Positions 26,262 to 36,021 are shown, numbered from the stretch's first letter. The stretch: 64,000 nt of DNA from Chersky-299 sp963749535 (GCA_963749535.1 CAVVNF010000012.1:58440-122439), one strand, 5' to 3'. A program made the numbers and translations. Notes: a model not told the origin generated them from the sequence alone.

Positions 26262-27971
26262 ATGATCTATCACGAAATGATCGTTGTAGGGGGAGGCCTG
26301 TCCGGCCTCCGCGCCGCTATCGAAGCCAAGAAAGCCGGCCTCGACGTGGCGATACTCTCGCAGGTGCACCCGGCGCGCAGCCACTCCGGGGCGGCCCAGG
26401 GCGGCATCAACGCCGCGCTGGCCAACGACCCGGCCGGCGCCGACGACACCTGGGAAAAGCACGCGTTCGACACCACCAAGGGCGGCGACTACCTGGGCGA
26501 CCAGGACGCCATCGTGCAGATGACCAAGGATGCCATCGGCTGTATCTTCGAGATGGACCACTGGGGCTGCCCCTTCAGCCGGTATGACGACGGGCGCATC
26601 GCCCAGCGGCCGTTCGGCGGGGCGGGCTACCCGCGGTGCTGCTACGGCGCCGACAAGACCGGCCATTATCTGCTGCAGACCCTGGTAGAGCAGGCCTATC
26701 GGCATCAGGTGAAGTTCTACACAGACCAGTACGTGGCCCGGCTGATCGTGCACGAGGGCGTCTGCGAGGGCGTGGTCGCGTACGACATGGTCCGCGGCGG
26801 TTTCGAGGCCTTTAGCGGCAACGCCGTAGTGATCGCCACCGGCGGCGCCGGTCGCACGTACATCAACTCCACCAACGCCGTGATCAACACAGGCGGCGGG
26901 ATGGCCATGGCCTACCATGCCGGGGTCCCGCTCAAAGACATGGAGTTCATCCAGTTCCATCCCACCGGGCTTTTCTCGACGAACATCCTCATGACGGAAG
27001 GCGCCCGAGGCGAAGGCGGCTACCTCATCAACGACTCGGGCGAGCGCTTCATGGAGCGTTACGCGCCCAAGTTCATGGAGTTGGCGCCACGCGACATCAC
27101 CGCCCGCTCAATCCAGACCGAGATCAACGAAGGCCGGGGCATCGGTGGCAAGGGCTATGTCTACCTCGACCTGCGCCACCTGGGGGCGGAGAAGATCCTG
27201 GAACGCCTGCCCGGCATCCGCGACCTGGCCATCCACTTCGAAGGCGTCGACCCCATCGAGGAGCCGATCCCGGTGGTGCCCAGCCAGCACTACACCATGG
27301 GCGGTATCGACACCAACGTCGACGGGGCCACGCCCATGCCGGGCCTGTACGCCGCCGGGGAATGTGCCTGCGTGTCTGTGCACGGAGCCAACCGGCTGGG
27401 CGGAAACTCACTGCTGGAGACCATCGTCTTCGGCCGCCGTGCCGGTGCGGAAGCCGCGCGGTATCTGTCTTTGCTCGGCGCAAAACGTACGAGCGCCCGC
27501 ACCGCGGATAGCGTGGTCCTCGCCATGGAAAACAAGGTCAAGGAACTCGGCGAGCGGAAGGGCAGCGAAGACGCCTACGCCATCCGCGCCGAGATGACGT
27601 CCATCATGAAGGAGCACTTCGGCGTCTTCCGCGATGGTCCCACCATGGAGCCGGGGTACGAGAAGCTCGTCTCTCTCAAGGACCGCCTGGCGAGAGCCGG
27701 CCTTCGCTACACCGGCAGCGTGTTCAACCTGGACATGATCCGGACGGTCGAGCTGGAAGGCATGCTCGACGTCGCACTTGCGATCGGCGCCGGCGCCGTG
27801 GCGCGCACGGAGTCGCGCGGCGCTCACTTCCGCACGGACTACAACACCCGCGACGACGTGAACTGGCTCAAACATACCTTGGCGTACTATCAGCCCGGTG
27901 TGGCCGGCCCACGGCTCGATTCGAAGCCCGTGCAACTCGGCCACTTCGAGCCACAGGAGCGGAAGTACTGA
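26262..27971 (+). CDS. sdhA: Succinate dehydrogenase/fumarate reductase flavoprotein subunit SdhA
   Basis: This 569-residue protein has the FAD dinucleotide fold MIVVGGGLSGLRAAIEAKKA, the covalent-FAD histidine region ARSHSGAAQGGINAAL, substrate-site motifs QFHPTGLF and TEGARGEGGYLIN, and PSQHYTMGGIDTNVDG. It oxidises succinate to fumarate, or runs in reverse under anaerobic conditions. The direction cannot be fixed from sequence, but partnership with an Fe-S fumarase would suit either TCA use or fumarate respiration. The stop overlaps the sdhB ATG. Confidence 0.95.
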   Translation: MIYHEMIVVGGGLSGLRAAIEAKKAGLDVAILSQVHPARSHSGAAQGGINAALANDPAGADDTWEKHAFDTTKGGDYLGDQDAIVQMTKDAIGCIFEMDHWGCPFSRYDDGRIAQRPFGGAGYPRCCYGADKTGHYLLQTLVEQAYRHQVKFYTDQYVARLIVHEGVCEGVVAYDMVRGGFEAFSGNAVVIATGGAGRTYINSTNAVINTGGGMAMAYHAGVPLKDMEFIQFHPTGLFSTNILMTEGARGEGGYLINDSGERFMERYAPKFMELAPRDITARSIQTEINEGRGIGGKGYVYLDLRHLGAEKILERLPGIRDLAIHFEGVDPIEEPIPVVPSQHYTMGGIDTNVDGATPMPGLYAAGECACVSVHGANRLGGNSLLETIVFGRRAGAEAARYLSLLGAKRTSARTADSVVLAMENKVKELGERKGSEDAYAIRAEMTSIMKEHFGVFRDGPTMEPGYEKLVSLKDRLARAGLRYTGSVFNLDMIRTVELEGMLDVALAIGAGAVARTESRGAHFRTDYNTRDDVNWLKHTLAYYQPGVAGPRLDSKPVQLGHFEPQERKY

Positions 27972-28690
27972 TGCCAGACCTAAAGATCCGCATAAAGCGT
28001 CAAGATCCCGGCAAGGGTTCGGAGCCCCGCTGGGACGAGTTCACCGTTCCCTTCGAGGGCGCCTTCACGGTGCTCGAGGCGCTCTTCTACATCCAGGAGC
28101 ATCTCGACGGCAGCCTCTCCTTCCGGTATTGCTGCCGGGCGTCGGTGTGCGGCAGTTGCGCGTGTTACATCAACGGTGCCTACCGCCTCGCCTGCCAGAC
28201 CAACGTGAACCATCTGAAACCCGGCGTGGTGACAGTGGAACCGTTGCCACACCTCACGGTCTATAAAGATCTTGTCGTCGATCTGGACGATTTCTTTGCT
28301 AAGTACGAGTACATAAAACCCTGGCTTATCCTGAAATCGCCGGAACCCGAGAGAGAGATCCTACAGTCGCCCAAGGACCGCAAGAAGTTGGATATGCCCA
28401 CCGACTGCATCTTGTGCGGCTGCTGCTACTCGAGCTGTCCCTCGGTGTGGGGCGAGGAAAACTACCTGGGCCCGGCCGCGCTGCTGAAGGCCCACCGGTT
28501 CGAGGTTGATTCCCGGGACGAAGCCCGGAAAGACAGGCTGCCGCTCTTCGACAACGAGCGCGGGGTCTATCGTTGCCATACCATAATGAATTGCGTGGAA
28601 GCCTGCCCGAAGGAACTCAACCCCACGGAGGGCATCCAGTGGCTCAAACGGGCCGCCGTGCGTCGCCGGCTCTGGGGAAGACTCAAGTAG
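27971..28690 (+). CDS. sdhB: Succinate dehydrogenase/fumarate reductase iron-sulfur subunit SdhB
   Basis: Three cluster motifs are visible in the 239 residues: [2Fe-2S] in CCRASVCGSCAC with a later AC in RLACQTN, [4Fe-4S] in CILCGCCYSSCP, and [3Fe-4S] in CHTIMNCVEACPKELNPT. It transfers electrons between the SdhA flavin and the quinone site in SdhCD. It is the last gene of the fum-sdh operon. Confidence 0.95.
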   Translation: MPDLKIRIKRQDPGKGSEPRWDEFTVPFEGAFTVLEALFYIQEHLDGSLSFRYCCRASVCGSCACYINGAYRLACQTNVNHLKPGVVTVEPLPHLTVYKDLVVDLDDFFAKYEYIKPWLILKSPEPEREILQSPKDRKKLDMPTDCILCGCCYSSCPSVWGEENYLGPAALLKAHRFEVDSRDEARKDRLPLFDNERGVYRCHTIMNCVEACPKELNPTEGIQWLKRAAVRRRLWGRLK

Positions 28691-28693
28691 GAA

Positions 28694-28733
28694 ACCGCCG
28701 CCGGGCCGCGAACTATCTGCGGCCGACGACGGT
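28694..28733 (+). terminator. GC-rich hairpin after sdhB
   Basis: An imperfect ~14-bp stem built around GGCCGC/GCGGCC lies a few bases past the sdhB stop. There is no U-tract, so it may mark the operon end without being a classic intrinsic terminator. The rest of the 28691-28906 gap shows no gene. Confidence 0.4.
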
Positions 28734-28906
28734 GATACCAAGGGAGCGTCGAGGCTGGGTTCCGCCGGGCGAACATTGGGCCCGCGCGCGATGCCGGCCT
28801 CCGCTCCCTTGTTTAGGACCTCCAGGGCGCGTCTGATCTCAGTGACCCGGGCTCCCGCGGTTCTTGGGGATGAGAGTGCGTCAGCCAAAAAAGCGAGGAC
28901 AAAAGC

Positions 28907-29092
28907 ATGCCCCTGATTATCGTCAAGATGCTCACCGGCAGGACGGCCGAGCAGAAGCGGGCATTGGCCGAAGAGATCACCGAAGTGGTGGTCCGCGTTG
29001 CGAAAACCACGCCGGACCAAGTGGACGTGGTCATCGAGGAGCACGAACCAGGCAACTGGGCGAAAGCGGGCGTGCTCTTTTCGGACAAGTAG
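28907..29092 (+). CDS. 4-oxalocrotonate tautomerase-family protein
   Basis: The 61-residue product is the full length of a 4-OT subunit. After Met removal it begins PLIIVKMLTGRTAEQKRAL, giving the catalytic Pro1 and a conserved arginine, then a helix and VDVVIEEHEPGNWAKAGV. These proteins form hexamers and tautomerise or dehalogenate small 2-oxo acids. No aromatic-degradation genes are nearby, so the natural substrate is unknown. It stands alone between sdhB and the convergent larA-like gene. Confidence 0.85.
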   Translation: MPLIIVKMLTGRTAEQKRALAEEITEVVVRVAKTTPDQVDVVIEEHEPGNWAKAGVLFSDK

Positions 29093-29169
29093 CCGGTCGC
29101 TGCGTCTGGCGCAGTCCGGTTCGGCGCGAAGAGTGTCGCGCCCGCGGGCGACGCCCCGCGTCCTGTGCG

Positions 29170-30549
29170 TTAGCTTGCGCGCACCCGCGGCACGGTGATG
29201 CTCGACTCGAGCAGGAACAGCACCTTCGCGCCCGGTCCTTTCTTGAGCAGCGCGGCGTCGACGGCTGCTTGCACACTCGTGAAGGGCAGGAAGAAAATCG
29301 AGCGCATCCGCTCCGGGGACAGCGAGCTCACGATCCAGATGTCGCCCTGCTGAAGCACGCGTGCGATGCCCGTGGCCTGCTGCAACCCCAGCTTGTACTC
29401 GCTACGGGTGGCGTCTTCCAGCACTTGGTCGGGCGAGTCGGCGGCCGCTAGGAGATCGACGAGAGTGGTGTTGTCGCCCAGACCATGCGGGCACTCAGAG
29501 ACCACGATAAGGATGCCGCCGGGTTTCAGAGCGAGGGCCCCACTGCGGATGGCCTTGTTTGTCTGGTATAGGTTGCAGTCCATGGGGTGCGGAGCGACGC
29601 TCACCACGATGTCGTAGGCCTCATCCAACTCGAGTACGAACTGCCGGTCCGCGACGGCGACCGCTTTACGGAAGCTATCTTCGAGCGCGCCGCCGGCGGC
29701 GAATCCGATGCCGTGGTCCTCGTCCAGCACCAGCTGAATCGAGTAGAGGTGCTTGTCACGGGCGACGAGGCGCGTCGCCTCGTCCAGGTCCTCGTGGACG
29801 GGGTTGCCTTCCAGTATCAGCGTGTCGGAGCCGTCGTGCAGCGAGTGCATGTGGTTGAACTTGACCGTGTCGTAGCCGGCAAGACCCGGAAACAGCGACT
29901 TGCGGCCACCGGTGTACCCGGCGAAGTAGTGCGGCTCCACGGAGTTGATGGAGATGACACTGCGGGCCTCGGCCAGCAGCCGGTTCACCCAGAGTTGATT
30001 GCCTCGCGAGGTCTCGCCGGCGAAGACGAGGCTGTCGCGGTCTTTGCAATCGTGCGAGAAGATCCGGTCGGCGTGCTTCTCGGCCACCTCTTCGCCGAAG
30101 ATGGTGACCAACTCCTGGGGACTCGCCACCCGGTGCGTCCCCGTGGCGACCACGAAGGCCAGCTCACGGCCGCGCGCCTGCGGCGCGCCGGCCCCGGGGT
30201 TGGGGCCCGTGGCCGCACTCTCGTCCGCGCCGGAGCCGGAGCCGGCGCCCGGGTCGGCGTTCGCACCGTCCTCTCCGCCGGCCAGCCAGCGTTCGAGGTC
30301 GCCGGCGATGAGTCGCATCACCGCGGCGGTGGGCGTGGGCCGGGTGGCGTCGTTGGCTATGACCAGCATCGGCGACGGGGCGTGTTCTAGAAACTCACGG
30401 AAGGTCGGCCGCGACTCGTCCAACGCGCGGCGCAGAGCGCCCCCGGGGTCAGTGGCGCGCTCGGTCTTGGCCGTGAGCACACCGCCGACCCGCCGCGAGT
30501 CTATGTCGACCGGGACGGTACCTGTCCCCCAAGGAACGTCGATACGCAT
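29170..30549 (-). CDS. larA: LarA-like nickel-dependent lactate racemase family protein (DUF2088)
   Basis: The sequence has VIANDATRPTPTAAVMRLI, FVVATGTHRVASPQELV, ISINSVEPHYFAGYTGGRKS (the LarA signature with the histidine and lysine near the pincer cofactor) and FPGLAGYDTVKFNHMH. LarA interconverts D- and L-lactate using a nickel-pincer nucleotide made by LarBCE, none of which is in the window. The wider family also racemises other 2-hydroxy acids. An Ala/Gly/Pro-rich insert occupies residues ~95-130. AGGAGAGAG precedes the ATG and overlaps the TAG of the upstream dehydrogenase, so the two genes are tightly coupled. Confidence 0.85.
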   Translation of the reverse strand: MRIDVPWGTGTVPVDIDSRRVGGVLTAKTERATDPGGALRRALDESRPTFREFLEHAPSPMLVIANDATRPTPTAAVMRLIAGDLERWLAGGEDGANADPGAGSGSGADESAATGPNPGAGAPQARGRELAFVVATGTHRVASPQELVTIFGEEVAEKHADRIFSHDCKDRDSLVFAGETSRGNQLWVNRLLAEARSVISINSVEPHYFAGYTGGRKSLFPGLAGYDTVKFNHMHSLHDGSDTLILEGNPVHEDLDEATRLVARDKHLYSIQLVLDEDHGIGFAAGGALEDSFRKAVAVADRQFVLELDEAYDIVVSVAPHPMDCNLYQTNKAIRSGALALKPGGILIVVSECPHGLGDNTTLVDLLAAADSPDQVLEDATRSEYKLGLQQATGIARVLQQGDIWIVSSLSPERMRSIFFLPFTSVQAAVDAALLKKGPGAKVLFLLESSITVPRVRAS

Positions 30550-30558
30550 GTCTCTCTC

Positions 30559-33500
30559 CTAGCCTCTTGGTGGTATGTTCGGCCGGCCTTCAACGGTGGG
30601 AAGCCCGTAGGCCTTGGCGAGAAGTTCCGCTGGGTGTGCGGTGGGTATTCCGGTAGCCGCGCCAATCTGCATGCGACAGGTGGAGCATTCGGATGCCACG
30701 AGGTCCGGCGCCGTCTCGGCGACCTTGTCGAACAGCGGCTTCCCGGTCCGCATCGAGAAGTCGAACGTGCCGGCCTTCATGCCGAAGGTGCCGGCCATGC
30801 CGCAGCAGCCGGAATCGAGATTGACCAGATCCAGCTCCGGGATCTCGCTCAACAGCACCAGTCCCGGGTTGCCGATCTGCTGGGCTTTGAGGTGGCAGGG
30901 CTGATGGTAGCCGACTCTGAGGCGCAGCGGACCGGCCTGGGGGCTGGACTCCGGGCGGTCGGCGCGAAGGCGGACCAGGAACTCGCCCAGGTCTCGTGTC
31001 GCGTTGGCCACTTCGGAGCACGCTGGACTGCTGACGTAATCCGGATAGTGCACCTTGAAGGCGAACGTAGCCGTGGGCTCCGAGCTGATCAACACGCAGC
31101 CGTTCTTAACGAAGGGGAGCATACGCTCGAGGTTGTAGGAAGCCGCGGCCTGGGCCCGCTTCGCGTACCCGTAGAGCATCTCCGGGATGCCGCTGGCTCT
31201 CTGGTCTGGGAAGACAACCCGGACGCCGTGGCTCTTGAGTAGGTCCTCCACGATGAGCGCGAGTTGCGGGTCGTTGTAGTTGGCGAACACATCGTAGAAA
31301 AGAGCGACTGTGGGTCCTCTTGACCGGGTGCCGGTGCCCGCCGGCGACCCGCCCGGCTCGGCCGTGGTCCCCGGCTCGGCGGCCGCCGTGGGCGACGCGG
31401 CGACGCGGCCGGCCTCGTTGGCTTCGGCCTCCCACTCGCTGTAGACGTCCCCGCGTGCCGCCACGATCTGTGCGAAGGTGCGGCGGGCGAACGGAGCCAT
31501 GGTGCGGCGACGGTCTATGCCGACGATGCGCTCGCCGGCCCGGCGCAACATGCCCTGGTTCAGCAGCCGGTTGGCCAGAGGCGCCGCGAGGTGCCCGGCC
31601 TGGGAGACCATCTCCGCGTGACCGAGGGTCCAATCCACCGGCGTGCCGGGGTGCGCGGCCCTATACTTGCTCTTGGCCTCAAGCATCAGCTTGGGGATAT
31701 TCACCCGCGAGGGGCACTCGACGGCGCACATCCCGCACACTATGCAGTAGTCGGTGACTTCTTTAGCCGCAGTCAGGGCATACGTGCTCTCCGGGTCCAG
31801 TCTCCCGGTGATGATGTTGCGCAAGAGATTGGCCTTGGCGCGCGGCGATGCGTGCTCTCGGTGGGTGGCCTTGAACGTGGGGCACATAGTGGTAGCGACC
31901 AGACTTTTGCATTGCCCACACCCGTGGCACTTCTCGATCTCGTGCTCGAACTCGTTCTCGGGGAAGTTCAGGATAGGGTGCTGCTCGAACGTCCAGTAGT
32001 CGGTGCCGTAGCGCAGGTTGCGGGCAAGGCCGCCGGATTCGCCGGGAAGGGCGATCTTCTTGCCTGGGTTCAGGATCTCAAGCGGGTCGAATGCACCTTT
32101 GATGGTCTCGAAGATGCCGTAGATCTCGTCTCCGTACATACGGCGAACGTAGGGAGAACGGAGGAGCCCGTCTCCGTGCTCGCCGGACATGGTGCCTTTG
32201 ATGGCAAGCACGTAGTCGGAGACTTCGTCGTAGATGCCTTGGAGCGAGCGGAGGTCTTCCGCGTTCTTGGGATCGAGCATCGGGCGGCAGTGGACGTTGC
32301 CGTCGCCGGCGTGGCCAAAGATGGCGGCGTCGACGTTGCGGCGGGCGAACATCTTTTGCAGGAAGTCGATGTAGCCGGCCAGCTCGTCCGGGTGGACGGT
32401 GACGTCCTCGATGAACGGCGTCGCACGGCGCGGACCGGGCATCCTCAGCAGCAACGGGACGGCCGACTTGCGCACGGTCCACAGTTGGTCTTGTTCCGCG
32501 GCGGAGGCGGCCCGCTTCACCGCCGTGGCTGCGCTCGTGGCCAGGTGCCGCTCGAGGGCGGTCAGCCGTTCATCCAACTCGGCGTCGTCTCGTCCTTCGA
32601 ACTCGATGAGCAGAGCCGTGTCCACGCTGATCGGCAGCATGGCGTCCAACTGCGAATAGTGGCTACGCACGAAGCTGAGGAAGCGGGCGTCCATGATCTC
32701 GACACTCGAAGGCTTGAGGGCCAGGATGCCGGGGACGGTCTCGCACGCGGAGAACACGGATGGGAAGTACGCCATGGTGATGCCGCGCTCCCCGGGCAGA
32801 GGCACCAGGTTGAGCTTCGCCTCCACCACCAGTCCAAGCGTTCCCTCGGCCCCCACGAACATCTTCTGGAGGTTGACGGTATCTCCCGAGAAGATGGTCT
32901 CGATGCGGTAGCCGGAGCAGTTCTTCACCACGCGGGGCATGGAAGCGGCGATCGCCTCTGATTTTTCCCGGAGAACGGGCAAGATCTTGTCGAATGCTTT
33001 CCCCGCCATCGAGCCACCGCTCAGTAGCTGAGCGAGTTCATCGCTGCCGTCGCGGAGCGGAGCCGCCTGGAAGAGTTCACCCCCGGCGAGCACCACATCG
33101 GCCGCCAGCAGGTGGTCCTTCGTGCCTCCGTAGGCCACCGTGCGCGCGCCGGAGGAGTTGTTGCTGATCATGCCGCCCAGGCTGCAGTAGTCCTCGCTGG
33201 AAGGGTCGGGCGCGAAGAAGACCCCATGCCGCTTCAGCTGCCGGTTCAGGACCCCCATCACCAGGCCGGGCTGCACGCGCACCCATGAGGCGTCGTCGGC
33301 GATCTCGAGGATGTTGTGCATGTAGCGGGTGAAGTCCACCTGCACGCCGGCGCCCACGGCCCCGCCGGCCAGTCCCGACCCCATCCCTCTCGGCACCAGC
33401 GGGATGCCGTGCTCCGACGCGTATCTCACGAGCCGGACGACGTCCTCGACGTCCCGAGGCGACACGACGCCCAGCGGGGTGATCTGATTGATACCGGCAT

Positions 33501-33597
33501 CCGTGGCGTACAGGTGCCGCGTGATGGCATCGAACTCCACGTCGCCTGCCAATAGAGAGCGTAAGTCTCTTTCTATCGCGGTGACGGTCACTTTCAT
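30559..33597 (-). CDS. D-lactate dehydrogenase-like FAD/Fe-S fusion protein (GlcD-GlcF type)
   Basis: This 1012-residue fusion has three parts. Residues ~1-530 are a GlcD/VAO-type FAD oxidase (VPRGMGSGLAGGAVGAG, GGMISNNSSGARTVAYGGT, FGHAGDGNVHCRPML). Residues ~550-640 carry two ferredoxin-like clusters (CHGCGQCKSLVATTMCP and CIVCGMCAVECPSRVN). The remainder has two CCG-type cysteine motifs (QPCHLKAQ and DSGCCGMAGTFGMKAG). Such enzymes oxidise D-lactate, glycolate or D-2-hydroxyglutarate to a quinone or other acceptor. Adjacency to larA favours D-lactate. The ATG has no Shine-Dalgarno, but TATTAT lies ~10 bases upstream on the coding strand, so the mRNA may be leaderless. An Ala/Gly/Thr-rich linker lies near residue 745. 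Confidence 0.87.
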   Translation of the reverse strand: MKVTVTAIERDLRSLLAGDVEFDAITRHLYATDAGINQITPLGVVSPRDVEDVVRLVRYASEHGIPLVPRGMGSGLAGGAVGAGVQVDFTRYMHNILEIADDASWVRVQPGLVMGVLNRQLKRHGVFFAPDPSSEDYCSLGGMISNNSSGARTVAYGGTKDHLLAADVVLAGGELFQAAPLRDGSDELAQLLSGGSMAGKAFDKILPVLREKSEAIAASMPRVVKNCSGYRIETIFSGDTVNLQKMFVGAEGTLGLVVEAKLNLVPLPGERGITMAYFPSVFSACETVPGILALKPSSVEIMDARFLSFVRSHYSQLDAMLPISVDTALLIEFEGRDDAELDERLTALERHLATSAATAVKRAASAAEQDQLWTVRKSAVPLLLRMPGPRRATPFIEDVTVHPDELAGYIDFLQKMFARRNVDAAIFGHAGDGNVHCRPMLDPKNAEDLRSLQGIYDEVSDYVLAIKGTMSGEHGDGLLRSPYVRRMYGDEIYGIFETIKGAFDPLEILNPGKKIALPGESGGLARNLRYGTDYWTFEQHPILNFPENEFEHEIEKCHGCGQCKSLVATTMCPTFKATHREHASPRAKANLLRNIITGRLDPESTYALTAAKEVTDYCIVCGMCAVECPSRVNIPKLMLEAKSKYRAAHPGTPVDWTLGHAEMVSQAGHLAAPLANRLLNQGMLRRAGERIVGIDRRRTMAPFARRTFAQIVAARGDVYSEWEAEANEAGRVAASPTAAAEPGTTAEPGGSPAGTGTRSRGPTVALFYDVFANYNDPQLALIVEDLLKSHGVRVVFPDQRASGIPEMLYGYAKRAQAAASYNLERMLPFVKNGCVLISSEPTATFAFKVHYPDYVSSPACSEVANATRDLGEFLVRLRADRPESSPQAGPLRLRVGYHQPCHLKAQQIGNPGLVLLSEIPELDLVNLDSGCCGMAGTFGMKAGTFDFSMRTGKPLFDKVAETAPDLVASECSTCRMQIGAATGIPTAHPAELLAKAYGLPTVEGRPNIPPRG

Positions 33598-33749
33598 TTC
33601 ATGGGAATAATAGCGGAACCGCCCTGTCCTGGCCGGACGAGCGCCGGGCGGGTACTATGAAATGACCCGAGGCGCGGCGCATGGGTGTGGCGTCACCGCC
33701 CGGCGCGTGGCAGCTGTTCACCAGAGCGCACAAGGAGACGGAGAAGACC

Positions 33750-35027
33750 ATGGATTTTGAGAACGCGTTCGTCGTCGACGCGTCGAGCATCAAGTATGGG
33801 CTTGGAGCCACACGCGAAGTGGGCTACGAGATGGCGGAACGGGGCGCCCGGCGGGTGATGGTGGCCGTCGACCCCAACCTGAGGAGCAGCGAGACCTTGG
33901 CGATCGCCCTGAAGTCGCTGAAAGATGAAGGCGTCGACGCCGTGGTCTTCGACCAGGTGCGCGTGGAGCCCACCGATTCCTCGTTCAAGCTGGCGATCGA
34001 GTTCGCGACACAAGGTGCGTTCGACGGCTATGTCTCTATCGGCGGCGGCTCCACGATGGACACCGCCAAAGCCGCCAACCTCTACGCCACCTACCCGGCC
34101 GATTTCCTCGACTACGTGAACCTGCCCATCGGCAAGGGCGTCCCGGTGCCGGGGCCGCTGAAACCCATGGTGGCCATACCGACCACGGCAGGCACCGGCA
34201 GCGAGACCACCGGGGTCGCGGTCTTCGATTTCGAGGAAATGCGCGCGAAGACGGGCATTGCGCACCGTGCGCTCAAACCCAACCTCGGCATCGTGGACCC
34301 GAACAACACCCGGACCTTGCCGCCCATGGTCGTCGCCTGCAGTGCGCTCGACATCTTCAGCCACGCCCTGGAGTCGCTGACAGCGCTGCCGTATAGCAAA
34401 CGTGAAGCGCCGGAGAGTCCGCGCATGCGGCCGGCCTACCAGGGCGCCAACCCCATAAGCAACATCTGGGCGTCCAAGGCCGCAGAGATAGGCGCCAAGT
34501 ATATGTACCGGGCCATGAGCGACGCCTCCGACGACGAGGCCCGCGCGCAGATGATCCTGGCGTCCACCTACGCGGGGATAGGGTTCGGCACCGCCGGCGT
34601 CAGCCTGCCGCACGGCATGTCCTACCCCATCGCCGGGATGGTGCGCGACTACCGCCCGCCGGACTATCCGCAAGACCACCCCATGATCCCGCACGGCATG
34701 GCGGTGATCCTCACGGCGCCGGCGGCGTTCCGCTTCATGGCGCCGGCGAATCCAGAGATGTGCCTGTACGCGGCCGGCCTGATCGGGGCTGATGTGGCTG
34801 GGGCAGGTCCTGACGACGCGGGCGAGATCCTGGCGAAAGCCATCACCGAGGTGATGCGCAAGGCCCAGATGCCGAACGGCCTGCGAGCGGTAGGTTACAC
34901 GCCGGACGACGTAGACGATCTGATCGCGGGCGTCTTGCCGCAGCACCGGGTCACGAAGCTTTCCCCGCGCCCAGCCGGGGCGGAAGACTACCGCCAGATG
35001 TTCTTGGATTCGATGACCATCTGGTAG
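33750..35027 (+). CDS. Hydroxyacid-oxoacid transhydrogenase-like iron-containing alcohol dehydrogenase (ADHFE1 type)
   Basis: The Fe-ADH fold is shown by YVSIGGGSTMDTAKAANLYA, IPTTAGTGSETTGVAVF and metal ligands in ALDIFSHALES, SLPHGMSYPIAG and HPMIPHGMAVIL. The stretch RPAYQGANPISNIW and the tail GVLPQHRVTKLSPRP are characteristic of the HOT subgroup, which couples 4-hydroxybutyrate (or L-3-hydroxybutyrate) oxidation to 2-oxoglutarate reduction, giving D-2-hydroxyglutarate. The ATG at 33750 follows AAGGAG/GGAG; the frame is open further upstream without a better start. It is divergent from the D-lactate/2-hydroxyacid flavoprotein, which could in principle re-oxidise D-2-hydroxyglutarate. Confidence 0.85.
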   Translation: MDFENAFVVDASSIKYGLGATREVGYEMAERGARRVMVAVDPNLRSSETLAIALKSLKDEGVDAVVFDQVRVEPTDSSFKLAIEFATQGAFDGYVSIGGGSTMDTAKAANLYATYPADFLDYVNLPIGKGVPVPGPLKPMVAIPTTAGTGSETTGVAVFDFEEMRAKTGIAHRALKPNLGIVDPNNTRTLPPMVVACSALDIFSHALESLTALPYSKREAPESPRMRPAYQGANPISNIWASKAAEIGAKYMYRAMSDASDDEARAQMILASTYAGIGFGTAGVSLPHGMSYPIAGMVRDYRPPDYPQDHPMIPHGMAVILTAPAAFRFMAPANPEMCLYAAGLIGADVAGAGPDDAGEILAKAITEVMRKAQMPNGLRAVGYTPDDVDDLIAGVLPQHRVTKLSPRPAGAEDYRQMFLDSMTIW

Positions 35028-35220
35028 ATATCGCCGGGACGGTCGAGCCCGTCACACCGGAACGGTCATGTCCGCGGCACCAGGGTCGAGCCGTCGGCGG
35101 GAGAGCGGCGAAGCATGTGGCGCGGATGATGTCGGGCTCCGGCCCGGGTGCGGCGCCGCTTCAGCGCCATCTTCGGCGCCAGGCGGCCGAGGCGGCAGGC
35201 TCAAGCGAAAGAAGGTGTCG

Positions 35221-36021
35221 ATGGAATTAGTGGTGCTGGGTTCCGGAGGCTGGGTGCCCACCGCGAGGCGGGCGACCACGTGCATGGCATTGCGCCTTGG
35301 TGACGGCCCCGCCGACGATCTGTGGCTGTTCGACGCCGGCACCGGTCTGGCCCGGCTTGGAGAGGCGCGCTTTCGTCGGCTGATCCCCCTGACGGGGACC
35401 GTCCACCTCTGGTTCTCACACCTGCATCTCGATCACACGGTGGGGTTGACGTTCATCGCGGCTTTGTGGCGGAATCCTACGGTGATTCACGTGCCTGCCT
35501 TTGCCGCCGCGGAGTTCGGACCCGACGTGCTGGAGCGGCTCGTGTCGCCGCCGTTCTATCCACGCCGGCTCAGTGAGTTCGAGCTGGACGTGAAAGTCGA
35601 GTTCGTGGAGCCGACCGATGGCCATGGCGTGCCCATGGACCTGGCGCTGCCGATGTCCGTCCGAGAGCAGCGACACCCGGGTGGTTCGCTCGGCTTCCGT
35701 GTGGGCGACGCACTGGCCTTCCTCACGGACACGGTGTACGACCCCGGGGCGGTCGAGTTCGTCCGGGGAGCCAAGGTCCTCGTTCACGAAGCCTGGAGCT
35801 GGGAAGAGGACGGCACCGACAAGGCCCGGGAGTCGCTCATCGGACACACCTCTGCCGAGGACGCGGCTCGCGTGGCACGGGACGCGGGAGTGGGCGAACT
35901 ACTGCTCGGTCACCTGTCGCCCTTGAAGGACGACCACTACCACGCCGAGATGCGGAGGCGGGCCCAGGCCATCCACCCGCGGACGGACCTTTGTGAGGAT
36001 GGGCTGGTGCGATCTCTCTGA
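35221..36021 (+). CDS. MBL-fold metallohydrolase (RNase Z/BN-like)
   Basis: The protein begins MELVVLGSGGWVPTARRATT and carries the metal motif WFSHLHLDHTVGLTF (HxHxDH), then FLTDTVYDP, VLVHEAWSW, IGHTSAEDAARVA and LLLGHLSP, the histidine and aspartate set of the tRNase Z/ribonuclease BN branch. Whether it is a true tRNA-processing enzyme or another phosphodiesterase cannot be decided. The ATG at 35221 follows GAAAGAAGG and gives 266 residues; upstream in-frame codons back to 35068 are low in complexity and unlikely to be translated. Confidence 0.82.
   Translation: MELVVLGSGGWVPTARRATTCMALRLGDGPADDLWLFDAGTGLARLGEARFRRLIPLTGTVHLWFSHLHLDHTVGLTFIAALWRNPTVIHVPAFAAAEFGPDVLERLVSPPFYPRRLSEFELDVKVEFVEPTDGHGVPMDLALPMSVREQRHPGGSLGFRVGDALAFLTDTVYDPGAVEFVRGAKVLVHEAWSWEEDGTDKARESLIGHTSAEDAARVARDAGVGELLLGHLSPLKDDHYHAEMRRRAQAIHPRTDLCEDGLVRSL

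Noticed and set aside
33693..34946. 417-codon frame antisense to the transhydrogenase gene
   Set aside because: Arg/His/Gly-rich shadow of a clearly conserved Fe-ADH gene.
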